A stretch of DNA of 17,312 nucleotides from an uncultured Dorea sp. (GTDB lineage Bacteria > Bacillota > Clostridia > Lachnospirales > Lachnospiraceae): positions 1-17,312 of the forward strand of contig CAKRAT010000046.1 in assembly GCA_934295165.1 (NCBI GenBank), in the 5' to 3' direction. Positions within the stretch are counted from its first letter, which is position 1. Every line of letters begins with the position of its first letter. The position numbers and the translations under genes are program-made. Below are positions 7,993 through 14,424 of this stretch, one piece after another. The notes beneath the pieces were generated by a model that saw nothing but the letters and a program-made list of their open reading frames with translations, ran no database searches and was not told where the DNA came from.

Positions 7993-9319
7993 AAAAGAAC
8001 CGGAAGCGTTCACATATGAAGAGGCGGCAGCGTATATTGAAGAAATTCCGAAATTTACGAAAAAACATACGCTGGAGCACACAAAATTATTTTTAAAAAG
8101 ATTGGGAAATCCGGCGGTGGACAGAAAAATTGTCCACGTCGCCGGTACAAATGGAAAAGGGTCTGTATGTGCATACTTACAGGCCATACTTATGGCAGAG
8201 GGGAAGAGAACGGGGTTCTTTACATCCCCTCATCTTGTATCTGTAAATGAACGGATACGGATAGATAATGTACAGATAGATAATGAGACATTTCTGGAAG
8301 TATTCCGTAAAGTTTTAAAAACGGTCCGTCAGATGGTGGAAGAAGGAATCGAACACCCGTCTTATTTTGAATTCTTATTTGGAATGGGAATGGCTGCATT
8401 TGCAGAGACGGATGTAGAATACATTATCCTGGAGACCGGACTGGGTGGAAGACTGGATGCGACGAATGCAATTGAAAAGCCGGCACTTTCTATTATAACA
8501 TCCATCAGTCTGGACCACACGGCGATCCTTGGTGATACGATCCGGGAGATCGCCGGTGAAAAGGCCGGAATTATTAAAGCGGGTGTCCCGGTATTCTTTG
8601 ACGGAAGTAATGAAGAGGCGGCAGAAGTAATCCGGACGAGGGCATCGGAACTGGGCGTATCTTGTAGAGAAGTTACGAAAAATGCGTATGAAATTCGGGA
8701 AGTTCACCGTAAATATATTGCATTTTCCAGAAGGAGTGCGTATGATAAAGATGTTATCTTTCAGGTACCGATGTGTGGATGTTATCAGGCGATGAATGCA
8801 GAACTTGCACTGGAAGCATCGGAATATCTGCTTTCGGGAGAAGAGATACATATGGACCGCTGGAAGGCGGCACTTGCAGACCTTCACTGGGAAGGACGAA
8901 TGGAACGGGTCGGAGCGCATATCACGGTAGATGGTGCACATAACCCGGGAGCAATGCAGGCGTTTGTAGAAAGCGTAAAAGCACTGGATGAGTCCGAACG
9001 AGGCGAGATGATATTATTATTTTCGGCAGTGTCGGATAAGAAGTACGATCAGATGATAAAATATCTGTGTGAGAATCTGGATGTGAAGTCTTACGTGGTT
9101 ACACAGATCGAAGACGAGAGAGGCGTTCCGGCAGAGGAACTTGCCGCTGTCTTCCGAAGATACACAGACAGACCGGTGTACTGTAAAGAACGATTAGAAG
9201 ATGCCGTGAGGACGGCAATGATAGAACGGGGAGAGTCGGGCGAGATATACTGTCTTGGTTCTCTGTACCTCGTAGGGATGATGAAGAAGTTACTGGCAGG
9301 AGGTGCCATAGATGCTTGA
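7979..9319 (+). CDS. folC: folylpolyglutamate synthase / dihydrofolate synthase
   Basis: This 446-residue Mur-ligase-type enzyme adds glutamate to folates (and usually also to dihydropteroate) using ATP, in the cytoplasm. The P-loop VAGTNGKGS is at about residues 54-62. The family signature ETGLGGRLDATN is near 152-163. ISLDHTAILGDTIREIAGEKAGIIK, in two parts, carries the H/D and the conserved Lys that is carbamylated in this family. VDGAHNPGAM marks the C-terminal ligase domain near 320. Length is typical (about 430). Two adjacent ATG codons, 7979 and 7982, both follow GGGTGGATCAGGA; I kept the first, but the second has slightly better spacing. It overlaps the end of the LtaS-like gene by 14 nt, so translation is probably coupled. 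Its own end overlaps the small gene at 9312. Confidence 0.95.
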   Translation: MMLNKKEPEAFTYEEAAAYIEEIPKFTKKHTLEHTKLFLKRLGNPAVDRKIVHVAGTNGKGSVCAYLQAILMAEGKRTGFFTSPHLVSVNERIRIDNVQIDNETFLEVFRKVLKTVRQMVEEGIEHPSYFEFLFGMGMAAFAETDVEYIILETGLGGRLDATNAIEKPALSIITSISLDHTAILGDTIREIAGEKAGIIKAGVPVFFDGSNEEAAEVIRTRASELGVSCREVTKNAYEIREVHRKYIAFSRRSAYDKDVIFQVPMCGCYQAMNAELALEASEYLLSGEEIHMDRWKAALADLHWEGRMERVGAHITVDGAHNPGAMQAFVESVKALDESERGEMILLFSAVSDKKYDQMIKYLCENLDVKSYVVTQIEDERGVPAEELAAVFRRYTDRPVYCKERLEDAVRTAMIERGESGEIYCLGSLYLVGMMKKLLAGGAIDA

Positions 9320-9461
9320 TTTTGAAGAAGAATTAAAGAAGTTCCAGCCGAGTCTGGAAGTAGAGGAACTGGGAGATGCGATTTACCAGGATGATCTGAC
9401 AGACATGACAGATCTTTTAAGAGAAGTAATCGAACAGACAAAGCAGGATGATCCACAGTAA
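9312..9461 (+). CDS. small acidic protein, 49 residues, unknown function
   Basis: ATG 9312 to TAA 9459-9461 encodes 49 residues beginning MLDFEEELKKFQPSLEVEEL and ending TKQDDPQ. I do not recognise a family. It is strongly acidic (about 16 Asp/Glu, four Lys/Arg), has no Cys or TM segment, and looks helical in its first 10 and last 20 residues. It is very likely real. A perfect AGGAGG lies at 9299-9304, eight nt before the ATG, inside the end of folC. Its start overlaps the folC stop by 8 nt in another frame, the usual arrangement of translationally coupled genes, and no alternative use explains that SD there. It precedes the TPR protein gene by 31 nt. Acidic helical composition suggests a protein-binding role, but that is only inference. 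Confidence 0.75.
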   Translation: MLDFEEELKKFQPSLEVEELGDAIYQDDLTDMTDLLREVIEQTKQDDPQ

Positions 9462-9492
9462 ACTGCGGTAAAGAAAATATAGAGGGAAGTAT

Positions 9493-10857
9493 ATGGATTA
9501 TACAACAAAACTGGCATATCAGTCGAATTACTGGTATAATGATGGACTTAACAAAGCGAATATCCGGGATCTGACCGGAGCGATCACGTCGCTGAAAAAG
9601 AGTTTACAATATAACAGAGATAATATCGCATCCAGAAATCTTCTGGGACTTGTCTATTACGGAAGAGGCGATGTGGTAGAAGCACTGACGGAATGGGTAT
9701 TAAGTAAGAATCTTCAGCCGAAAGAGAATATTGCCAATTATTATATTAAAAAGATAAAAGAAAAAAAGGATGATCTGGATCGGATCAATCAGGCAATCAA
9801 AAGATATAATCAGGCACTGGATTATTGTTACCAGCGCTGTGAAGATCTGGCTGTGATGCAGCTTAAGAAGGCAATTGAGATGCATCCGGCATATGTGAAA
9901 GCATATCAGCTGCTTGCATTACTTTATATTATGGATGAGCAGTATTCGGAGGCAAGAAAGAATATTCGGATCGCACATAAGTTAGATAAGACAGATGAGA
10001 TCACGATGCGTTATATGCATGAACTGAATCAGGTCCGTAAGTCCAGAAATGTGCGTCTGATCGATGAGAAAGATACGGGAAAGAAGAGAAAGAGAAGACA
10101 GACCGTTACTTATAATATCGGAAATGAAACGATCATCCAGCCGGTTGCATCGGGACTTAAGGATAATGTCGGTCTGCATACGATGATAAATATTGCGATT
10201 GGTGTGATCGTAGGAGTGGCAGTGATGGCATTTCTGATCATGCCTGCAGTGTCCGCATCGAAACAGACGAAACTGAATAAGCAGACGGTGAAGTTCAGTG
10301 ATCAGATCGCAACACAGAAATCGCAGATCAGTGCATTGAAAAAAGAGTTGGAAACTTACCGTACAGATAGCAAAGCGGCAGAAGATCAGAAGCAGACGGC
10401 AGAGACAACGAAGACAAGCTATGAATCGCTGATGACAGTTATGGCACATCAGTCTGCAGGAGATATGAGCAATTCTGCACTGGCGGAGGAACTTCTGAAG
10501 ATTGATGCTGATACACTTGGAACATCAGGAAAAGAAGAATATGACAGTCTGACCGGAAAAATTTATCCGAAGGTTTGTGAGACTCTGTATGCGACATCCC
10601 AGAAGAATTATCAGGTGGCGAATTATGACACGGCGGTAACAAACCTGGAGCAGGTAATACAGATGGATGAAGGATACCAGGATGGAGCGGCGATGCTTCT
10701 GCTTGCACAGTCTTATGAGAAGCAGGGAGAGCAGGATAAGGCGAACACGTATTATCAGAAGATCATAGAAGATTATGCGGGAACCCAGGCTGCAGCTGAT
10801 GCACAGGCTGCACTGGATACGCAGAATGAACAAAAGAGTAAGAAGAATAATAACTAG
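9493..10857 (+). CDS. TPR-repeat membrane protein with central TM and coiled coil
   Basis: This 454-residue protein has an N-terminal TPR block (about residues 10-180) with repeats such as ITSLKKSLQYNRDNIASRNLL (in part) and AVMQLKKAIEMHPAYVKAYQ. A basic linker KKRKRRQ lies near 197-203. One TM helix (about 230-253) is followed by a coiled coil (about 255-315) and another TPR-like pair (about 365-445). The order suggests an N-in protein with TPR modules on both membrane faces, the outer one perhaps acting in cell-envelope or sporulation assembly. That is inference. I do not know a named family. The SD AGAGGGAAG is at 9480-9488. It ends in a Lys/Asn-rich tail, KSKKNNN, and is followed by a strong terminator. 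The spoIIA operon begins 122 nt downstream; adjacency to sporulation genes is the only contextual hint. Confidence 0.85.
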   Translation: MDYTTKLAYQSNYWYNDGLNKANIRDLTGAITSLKKSLQYNRDNIASRNLLGLVYYGRGDVVEALTEWVLSKNLQPKENIANYYIKKIKEKKDDLDRINQAIKRYNQALDYCYQRCEDLAVMQLKKAIEMHPAYVKAYQLLALLYIMDEQYSEARKNIRIAHKLDKTDEITMRYMHELNQVRKSRNVRLIDEKDTGKKRKRRQTVTYNIGNETIIQPVASGLKDNVGLHTMINIAIGVIVGVAVMAFLIMPAVSASKQTKLNKQTVKFSDQIATQKSQISALKKELETYRTDSKAAEDQKQTAETTKTSYESLMTVMAHQSAGDMSNSALAEELLKIDADTLGTSGKEEYDSLTGKIYPKVCETLYATSQKNYQVANYDTAVTNLEQVIQMDEGYQDGAAMLLLAQSYEKQGEQDKANTYYQKIIEDYAGTQAAADAQAALDTQNEQKSKKNNN

Positions 10858-10872
10858 GACAGGAGTTGTCCT
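10856..10872 (+). other. short hairpin at the stop codon of the TPR gene
   Basis: AGGACA 10856-10861 and TGTCCT 10867-10872 form a 6-bp stem with a GGAGT loop, overlapping the last bases of the TAG stop. No T-run follows; the true terminator is just downstream. Confidence 0.45.
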
Positions 10873-10892
10873 GGTATAGAATTACAGAAGAG

Positions 10893-10928
10893 AAGGATGT
10901 ACACGAAAAAGGTGTATGTCCTTTTTTT
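10893..10928 (+). terminator. intrinsic terminator between the TPR gene and spoIIAA
   Basis: AAGGATGTACAC 10893-10904 pairs with GTGTATGTCCTT 10912-10923 over 12 positions, two of them G-U wobbles, with a GAAAAAG loop. It runs into seven T at 10922-10928. It should separate the folC/TPR transcript from the spoIIA operon. Confidence 0.9.
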
Positions 10929-10979
10929 AATACCAAAGTATACAAGAATAATAAAAAGATATAAATGGGGAGTTGTAAC

Positions 10980-11291
10980 ATGAAGTATCAGGTACAGGAA
11001 AATTATCTGACTATATTCTTACCGGGGGAGCTGGATCATCACAATGCAGAAGAGATAAGAAGGGAATCGGATCATCTGATCGAACATAATCATATCCGAT
11101 ATGTGATCTTTGACTTTGCGGAGACGAAGTTCTGTGACAGTTCGGGAATCGGAGTGATCATGGGACGTTACCGGAAAGTCTATATGCTGGGCGGAGAAGT
11201 CTGTGCAGTACATACCAGTGAACGAATCCGGAAGATTCTGACCATGTCAGGAGTAACAAAGATCATGCAGATATATGAGGAGGAGAAATAA
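10980..11291 (+). CDS. spoIIAA: anti-sigma-F factor antagonist SpoIIAA
   Basis: This 103-residue STAS-domain protein releases sigma-F from SpoIIAB in the forespore once it has been dephosphorylated by SpoIIE. The phospho-acceptor loop KFCDSSGIGVIMGRY is present. By homology with B. subtilis Ser58, the first Ser of DSSG (S54 here) is the likely site, with S55 next to it. I chose ATG 10980 because GGGGAG at 10967-10972 is seven nt upstream; the in-frame ATG at 10965 would lie within that SD region and adds only five residues. The length is close to the 117 residues of the B. subtilis protein. spoIIAB begins at the very next base after the stop. No recognisable sigma-H promoter (the usual driver of spoIIA) was found just upstream. 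Confidence 0.96.
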   Translation: MKYQVQENYLTIFLPGELDHHNAEEIRRESDHLIEHNHIRYVIFDFAETKFCDSSGIGVIMGRYRKVYMLGGEVCAVHTSERIRKILTMSGVTKIMQIYEEEK

Positions 11292-11780
11292 ATGGAAAAT
11301 ACCAATGAAACACAGAATAAAAAATTGAAAAATAAGAATGAAATGCAGATTATCTTTGACAGCTATTCCTCAAATGAATCATTTGCCAGAGTTGCGGTTG
11401 CGGCATTCATGACATCGCTGAATCCGACCGTGGAAGAGGTCGCAGATGTGAAGACAGCCGTATCAGAGGCTGTGACGAATGCAGTGATTCATGGTTATGA
11501 ATGCCGGGTGGAGAAAGTTATCCTGCGCTGCAAGACATGCGGAGACACACTGGAGATCGAAATAGAAGATCATGGAAAAGGAATCGAAGATGTAGAAAAG
11601 GCGATGGAGCCGCTATTTACCACAAGACCGGAGCTTGACCGGTCGGGAATGGGATTCTCATTCATGGAAGCATTCATGGATGAGATAGAGGTAAGTTCTG
11701 AACCGGGCAAAGGAACTGTTGTGAAAATGAAAAAGACAATTGGAAAAGGACGAAAGGTATGGACCACACAATCGCTTTAA
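11292..11780 (+). CDS. spoIIAB: anti-sigma-F factor / serine kinase SpoIIAB
   Basis: This 162-residue GHKL-fold protein binds and holds sigma-F inactive and phosphorylates SpoIIAA with ATP. The N box is SEAVTNAVIHGYE (E59, N63). The G1 box is EDHGKGI (D93, G95, G97). The lid and G2 region is TTRPELDRSGMGFSFM (about 110-125). The sequence aligns well with B. subtilis SpoIIAB (146 residues) from NEMQIIFDS onward. The first dozen residues, rich in Asn and Lys, are an extension, but the SD GAGGAGGAG sits right before the 11292 ATG and none precedes an internal start. The end overlaps sigF by 22 nt, so the kinase and its target are translationally coupled, which would keep their amounts balanced. 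Confidence 0.97.
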   Translation: MENTNETQNKKLKNKNEMQIIFDSYSSNESFARVAVAAFMTSLNPTVEEVADVKTAVSEAVTNAVIHGYECRVEKVILRCKTCGDTLEIEIEDHGKGIEDVEKAMEPLFTTRPELDRSGMGFSFMEAFMDEIEVSSEPGKGTVVKMKKTIGKGRKVWTTQSL

Positions 11781-12472
11781 TTCAGAGATCTCACGAAGGG
11801 GATGAAGAAGCAAGAGCGCAGATCGTGAAGGAAAATACAGGGCTGGTCTGGTGTATCGTAAGAAGATTCAATGGTCGTGGAACGGAGATGGAAGACCTTT
11901 TTCAGATTGGAACAATCGGACTGCTAAAAGCAATTGATAAATTTGACCTGAGTTATGATGTGAAATTCTCAACCTATGCGGTACCGATGATCAGCGGTGA
12001 AATCAAACGTTTCTTAAGAGATGATGGTATGATCAAGGTGAGTCGTTCCCTGAAAGAACTGGCATACAAAGCATATCAGGTCCAGGAAAGGCTTGGAAAG
12101 AAGCTGGGAAGGGAACCTTCGGTCACAGAGCTTGCAGAAGACTTAAAAGTTACACCGGAAGAACTTGCGATGGCAATGGATGCCTGCACGGATGTAGAAT
12201 CCCTGCACAGACCTGTCTATAAAAAAGAAGGGCAGGAAATGTCATTGATGGAGAAGGTCGGGCAGGAAGATGCGGCAGAAGAAAAGGTAGTAGATCATCT
12301 GCTTTTAAAAGAACTGCTGACAAGTCTGGACAAGGAAGAAAGGAGGCTGATCTATCTTCGGTATTTTGCTGAAAAGACGCAGATGCAGGTAGGGGAAGAA
12401 CTGGGAATCTCACAGGTGCAGGTATCCAGAATGGAAAAGAAAATATTAAAGAATCTAAGAGAGCAGCTATGA
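11759..12472 (+). CDS. sigF: RNA polymerase sigma-F factor (forespore-specific)
   Basis: This 237-residue group-3 sigma-70 factor starts the forespore transcription programme after septation. Region 2 is clear: DLFQIGTIGLLKAIDKFD (about 46-63) followed by FSTYAVPMISGEIKRFLRDDG, the core-binding and -10-recognising helices. Region 3 includes VSRSLKELAYKAYQVQERLG. The helix-turn-helix of region 4 is MQVGEELGISQVQVSRMEKK (209-228). The start ATG 11759 follows AAAGGACG and lies within spoIIAB. The order spoIIAA-spoIIAB-sigF, with spoVA next, is the same as in Bacillus. Sigma-E, -F and -G are related, but position in the spoIIA operon decides the identity. Stop at 12472; no terminator hairpin with a T-run follows, so some read-through to spoVA is possible. 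Confidence 0.96.
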   Translation: MDHTIALIQRSHEGDEEARAQIVKENTGLVWCIVRRFNGRGTEMEDLFQIGTIGLLKAIDKFDLSYDVKFSTYAVPMISGEIKRFLRDDGMIKVSRSLKELAYKAYQVQERLGKKLGREPSVTELAEDLKVTPEELAMAMDACTDVESLHRPVYKKEGQEMSLMEKVGQEDAAEEKVVDHLLLKELLTSLDKEERRLIYLRYFAEKTQMQVGEELGISQVQVSRMEKKILKNLREQL

Positions 12473-12494
12473 CAGGCACATTCAAAATCAAAGA

Positions 12495-12558
12495 TATGTA
12501 TGGAATGAATTATGTATGAAATAAAGTATGTACGAAATGAAGTATGTATGGAATCCAT
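12495..12558 (+). repeat. four tandem 16-bp repeats between sigF and the spoVA operon
   Basis: Units are 12495-12510, 12511-12526, 12527-12542 and 12543-12558, each beginning TATGTAYG and continuing GAATGAAT, AAATAAAG or similar. Most differ by one to four bases, the last diverging in its final bases. A 16-bp unit is not a multiple of three and every frame is short here, so it is not coding. It ends exactly at the proposed -35 element of the spoVA promoter. Confidence 0.8.
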
Positions 12559-12587
12559 GCATAGGATTGTTGGAATCCGGCATACTA
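12559..12587 (+). promoter_or_regulatory. candidate sigma-G promoter of the spoVA operon
   Basis: GCATA 12559-12563 and CATACTA 12581-12587 are separated by 17 nt. They fit the published sigma-G pattern for Bacillus (GHATR, about 17-19 nt, CATNHTA). Forespore sigma-G control of spoVA is established in B. subtilis, so a promoter is expected in this gap. Start of transcription would be near 12594, before the small ORF at 12635. The call rests on 12 matched bases and context. Confidence 0.55.
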
Positions 12588-12634
12588 ACTCTTGAGATCC
12601 GGTAAAAGACGGCCGGGCAGAAAGGGTGAGAAAG

Positions 12635-12886
12635 TTGGAAGAAGGCAGAAAGAAGATCAGGATGTGCCTGATTTTTGTCGTCGCGATAGCAGTGATCATA
12701 GGAGTTATCTATTATTTTCATGATGTGAAGGGAAATCACGGAGTGAATGAAGGAACATTGATAAAGCAGACGGAGAAGCAGATAGAAGAGATGGAGGTGG
12801 AAAGATATGGCGGGAAAATCAGATACAGTATATATAAAAGCAGACCGAAATATCGAGGTGGCGAAAGCCTCCGTTATGCTGGGTGA
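12635..12886 (+). CDS. candidate small single-TM protein upstream of and overlapping spoVAA
   Basis: The frame encodes 83 residues from TTG 12635 (or 86 from GTG 12626). It has a charged start (EEGRKKIRM), one clear TM helix CLIFVVAIAVIIGVIYYF and a charged, Glu/Lys-rich remainder. I prefer TTG 12635 because AAAGGGTGA at 12621-12629, a near-match to the anti-SD complement, gives five nt spacing; it would sit on top of the GTG. The last 80 nt overlap spoVAA in another frame, which is long for two genes; the C-terminal 26 residues (after ERYGG) are basic and may be accidental. I do not recognise the family. Being first on the presumed sigma-G transcript, it would be a forespore membrane protein if real. 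The alternative is a non-coding leader with a chance hydrophobic frame. Confidence 0.5.
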   Translation: MEEGRKKIRMCLIFVVAIAVIIGVIYYFHDVKGNHGVNEGTLIKQTEKQIEEMEVERYGGKIRYSIYKSRPKYRGGESLRYAG

Positions 12887-13481
12887 TGTATTGAAAATTG
12901 AATGTACAGACCCGGCAATGCTTGCCAGAATCCGGAGTATTCATCTCTTAACCTTTCATCACCCGGAGAATAAAAGACAGCGGAGGACGGTGGTATCGGT
13001 TCTGAAAGTCATACAGAAGATCCACGAAATATATCCGGATACAACAGTAGAAAATATAGGAGAGGCGGACTTTATTGTGACATACGAAGAACAGGACGGA
13101 AAAGGAGGGATCGTCCATGCTGCCAAGATTGCGGTGGTAGTATTGATCAGCTTCTTTGGTGCGGCATTTTCCACGATGGCATTCAATAACGATGTGGGTG
13201 TGACCAAGATGTTCGGACAGATCTATGAACTTCTGACTGGTACAAAGTCCAATGGATTTACGATTCTGGAATTCACATACTGTATCGGAATCGTAATTGG
13301 TATTCTGACATTCTTCAATCACTTTGGAAAAAGACGTCTGTCGGTGGATCCGACACCGATGGAGGTGGAGATGCGCCTGTATGAGAATGATATCCAGACA
13401 ACGCTGGTGGAGACGTATTCCAGAAAGGAGCAGGAACTGGATGTTGGTGAAAAATATATGTCTGGCAGTACTGGGACTTAG
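12807..13481 (+). CDS. spoVAA: stage V sporulation protein AA
   Basis: This 224-residue protein begins with a soluble domain of about 105 residues (VYIKADRNIEVAKASVMLGDV at the start, split here only for recognition). Two TM segments follow, about 109-127 and 150-168, around the conserved FNNDVGV...YELLTG and FTYCIGIVIGILTFFNHFG. The tail PTPMEVEMRLYENDIQTTL also matches SpoVAA. It is part of the SpoVA complex that carries Ca-dipicolinic acid across the forespore inner membrane; SpoVAA's exact role is not settled. Its N-terminus lines up with Bacillus SpoVAA, and GGAGGTGG at 12793-12800 lies six nt before ATG 12807, so the start is well supported. Length compares with about 206 residues in B. 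subtilis. It overlaps spoVAB by 41 nt. Confidence 0.94.
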   Translation: MAGKSDTVYIKADRNIEVAKASVMLGDVLKIECTDPAMLARIRSIHLLTFHHPENKRQRRTVVSVLKVIQKIHEIYPDTTVENIGEADFIVTYEEQDGKGGIVHAAKIAVVVLISFFGAAFSTMAFNNDVGVTKMFGQIYELLTGTKSNGFTILEFTYCIGIVIGILTFFNHFGKRRLSVDPTPMEVEMRLYENDIQTTLVETYSRKEQELDVGEKYMSGSTGT

Positions 13482-13857
13482 TGCCGGGATTACGGCAGCT
13501 GGCGGGCTGTTTTCCTTTATCATCGGACTGGGAGTAGTATCGGACTTTGCTGACCGGACACATACGGGAGAACATGTCATGTTATACGAAGATGCAATCG
13601 CAGTCGGAGGAAGTCTGGGGGCGGTGATTTCAGTCTACCATCTGTCGGTTCCGTTTGGAGTCTGGCTGCTTCCGGCCGTGGGACTGTTCGGAGGAATCTT
13701 TGTGGGGTGTTGGGCGATGGCCCTGACGGAAATGCTGGATCTGTTCCCGGTTTTTATCAGAAGGATCCGTCTGGTAAGGGGTGTCAGTGCAATTATTATT
13801 GGAATTGCATTAGGAAAAGGTCTGGGGGCATTACTATTTTTCTATAAGAGGTGGTGA
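13441..13857 (+). CDS. spoVAB: stage V sporulation protein AB
   Basis: From ATG 13441 this is a 138-residue, very hydrophobic protein, close to the 141 residues of B. subtilis SpoVAB. It has about four TM segments: residues 5-34, 52-70, 73-100 and 112-133. Family-like patches are SAGITAAGGLFSFIIGLGVV and FGGIFVGCWAMALTEMLD, the latter with conserved polar residues inside a membrane helix. The frame stays open 117 nt further upstream, to ATG 13324, but that part is the antiparallel-composition shadow of spoVAA. AAAGGAG at 13424-13430 fits 13441 with ten nt spacing. TTG 13444 and GTG 13447 are alternatives. The 41-nt overlap with spoVAA and four-nt gap to spoVAC show one operon. It is a component of the DPA transport machinery; its exact role is unknown. 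Confidence 0.93.
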   Translation: MLVKNICLAVLGLSAGITAAGGLFSFIIGLGVVSDFADRTHTGEHVMLYEDAIAVGGSLGAVISVYHLSVPFGVWLLPAVGLFGGIFVGCWAMALTEMLDLFPVFIRRIRLVRGVSAIIIGIALGKGLGALLFFYKRW

Positions 13858-13861
13858 GGAT

Positions 13862-14320
13862 ATGGATAAGAAAAAGCAGCAACAGGCATATGAAAATTAT
13901 GTAAAACAGAAAACACCGGTGCACAATCTGCCGGCAAATATGGCGAAAGCATTCGTCACAGGAGGAATCATCTGTGTGATCGGGCAGTGTATCCTGAATA
14001 TCTGTGAGAAACTGGGACTGGACAAAGACATGAGCGGAAGCTGGTGTTCGATGCTTCTGGTGCTTACAAGTGTCGTACTCACAGGGTTCAATCTGTATCC
14101 GGGGATTGCAAAATGGGGCGGCGCAGGCGCTCTGGTACCGATTACGGGATTCGCTAATTCGGTGGCAGCACCGGCAATTGAATACAAGAAAGAGGGACAG
14201 GTTATGGGAATCGGATGCAAGATATTTACCATTGCAGGACCGGTGATCCTGTATGGAATCTTTACAAGCTGGCTGCTGGGACTGATCTACTGGCTGTTAA
14301 AAGTGGCAGGATTATTTTAA
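13862..14320 (+). CDS. spoVAC: stage V sporulation protein AC
   Basis: This 152-residue inner-membrane protein (150 in B. subtilis) has a short basic N-terminus MDKKKQQQAYENYVKQKTPV and about four TM segments. Conserved stretches are LYPGIAKWGGAGALVPITGF and ANSVAAPAIEYKKEGQVMGIG. The first resembles the matching region of SpoVAE (IYPAIQEYAGAGASVPLLGF), so the two proteins are paralogues. Published work on Bacillus reports channel activity of SpoVAC, which could release Ca-DPA during germination. SD GAGGTGGTGAGG at 13849-13860 is directly before the ATG. It is part of the spoVAA-AE operon, followed by a 104-nt gap before spoVAD, the largest in the operon. Confidence 0.96.
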   Translation: MDKKKQQQAYENYVKQKTPVHNLPANMAKAFVTGGIICVIGQCILNICEKLGLDKDMSGSWCSMLLVLTSVVLTGFNLYPGIAKWGGAGALVPITGFANSVAAPAIEYKKEGQVMGIGCKIFTIAGPVILYGIFTSWLLGLIYWLLKVAGLF

Positions 14321-14424
14321 GAATCTGTATGCATTCCAGCGTTCAAAGGAAAATGAGAACAACGGAAGCAAGCGGTGCAAAATGATTGGAAAAGATAGAA
14401 CGATAGAAAGAAAGGACACAAGTG

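Noticed and set aside
10892..10900. GAAGGATGT as a sigma-H -35 element for spoIIA.
   Set aside because: It fits the -35 pattern, but no GAAT-type -10 lies 13-15 nt downstream, and the bases are the left arm of the terminator.
13324..13440. Upstream extension of SpoVAB in its own frame.
   Set aside because: It is rich in Arg and Trp because it is spoVAA read in another frame. The family protein starts near 13441, where an SD is present.
14353..14385. Ten-codon ORF (ATG to TGA) between spoVAC and spoVAD.
   Set aside because: Too short, and the AAAGGA is only two nt from the ATG.
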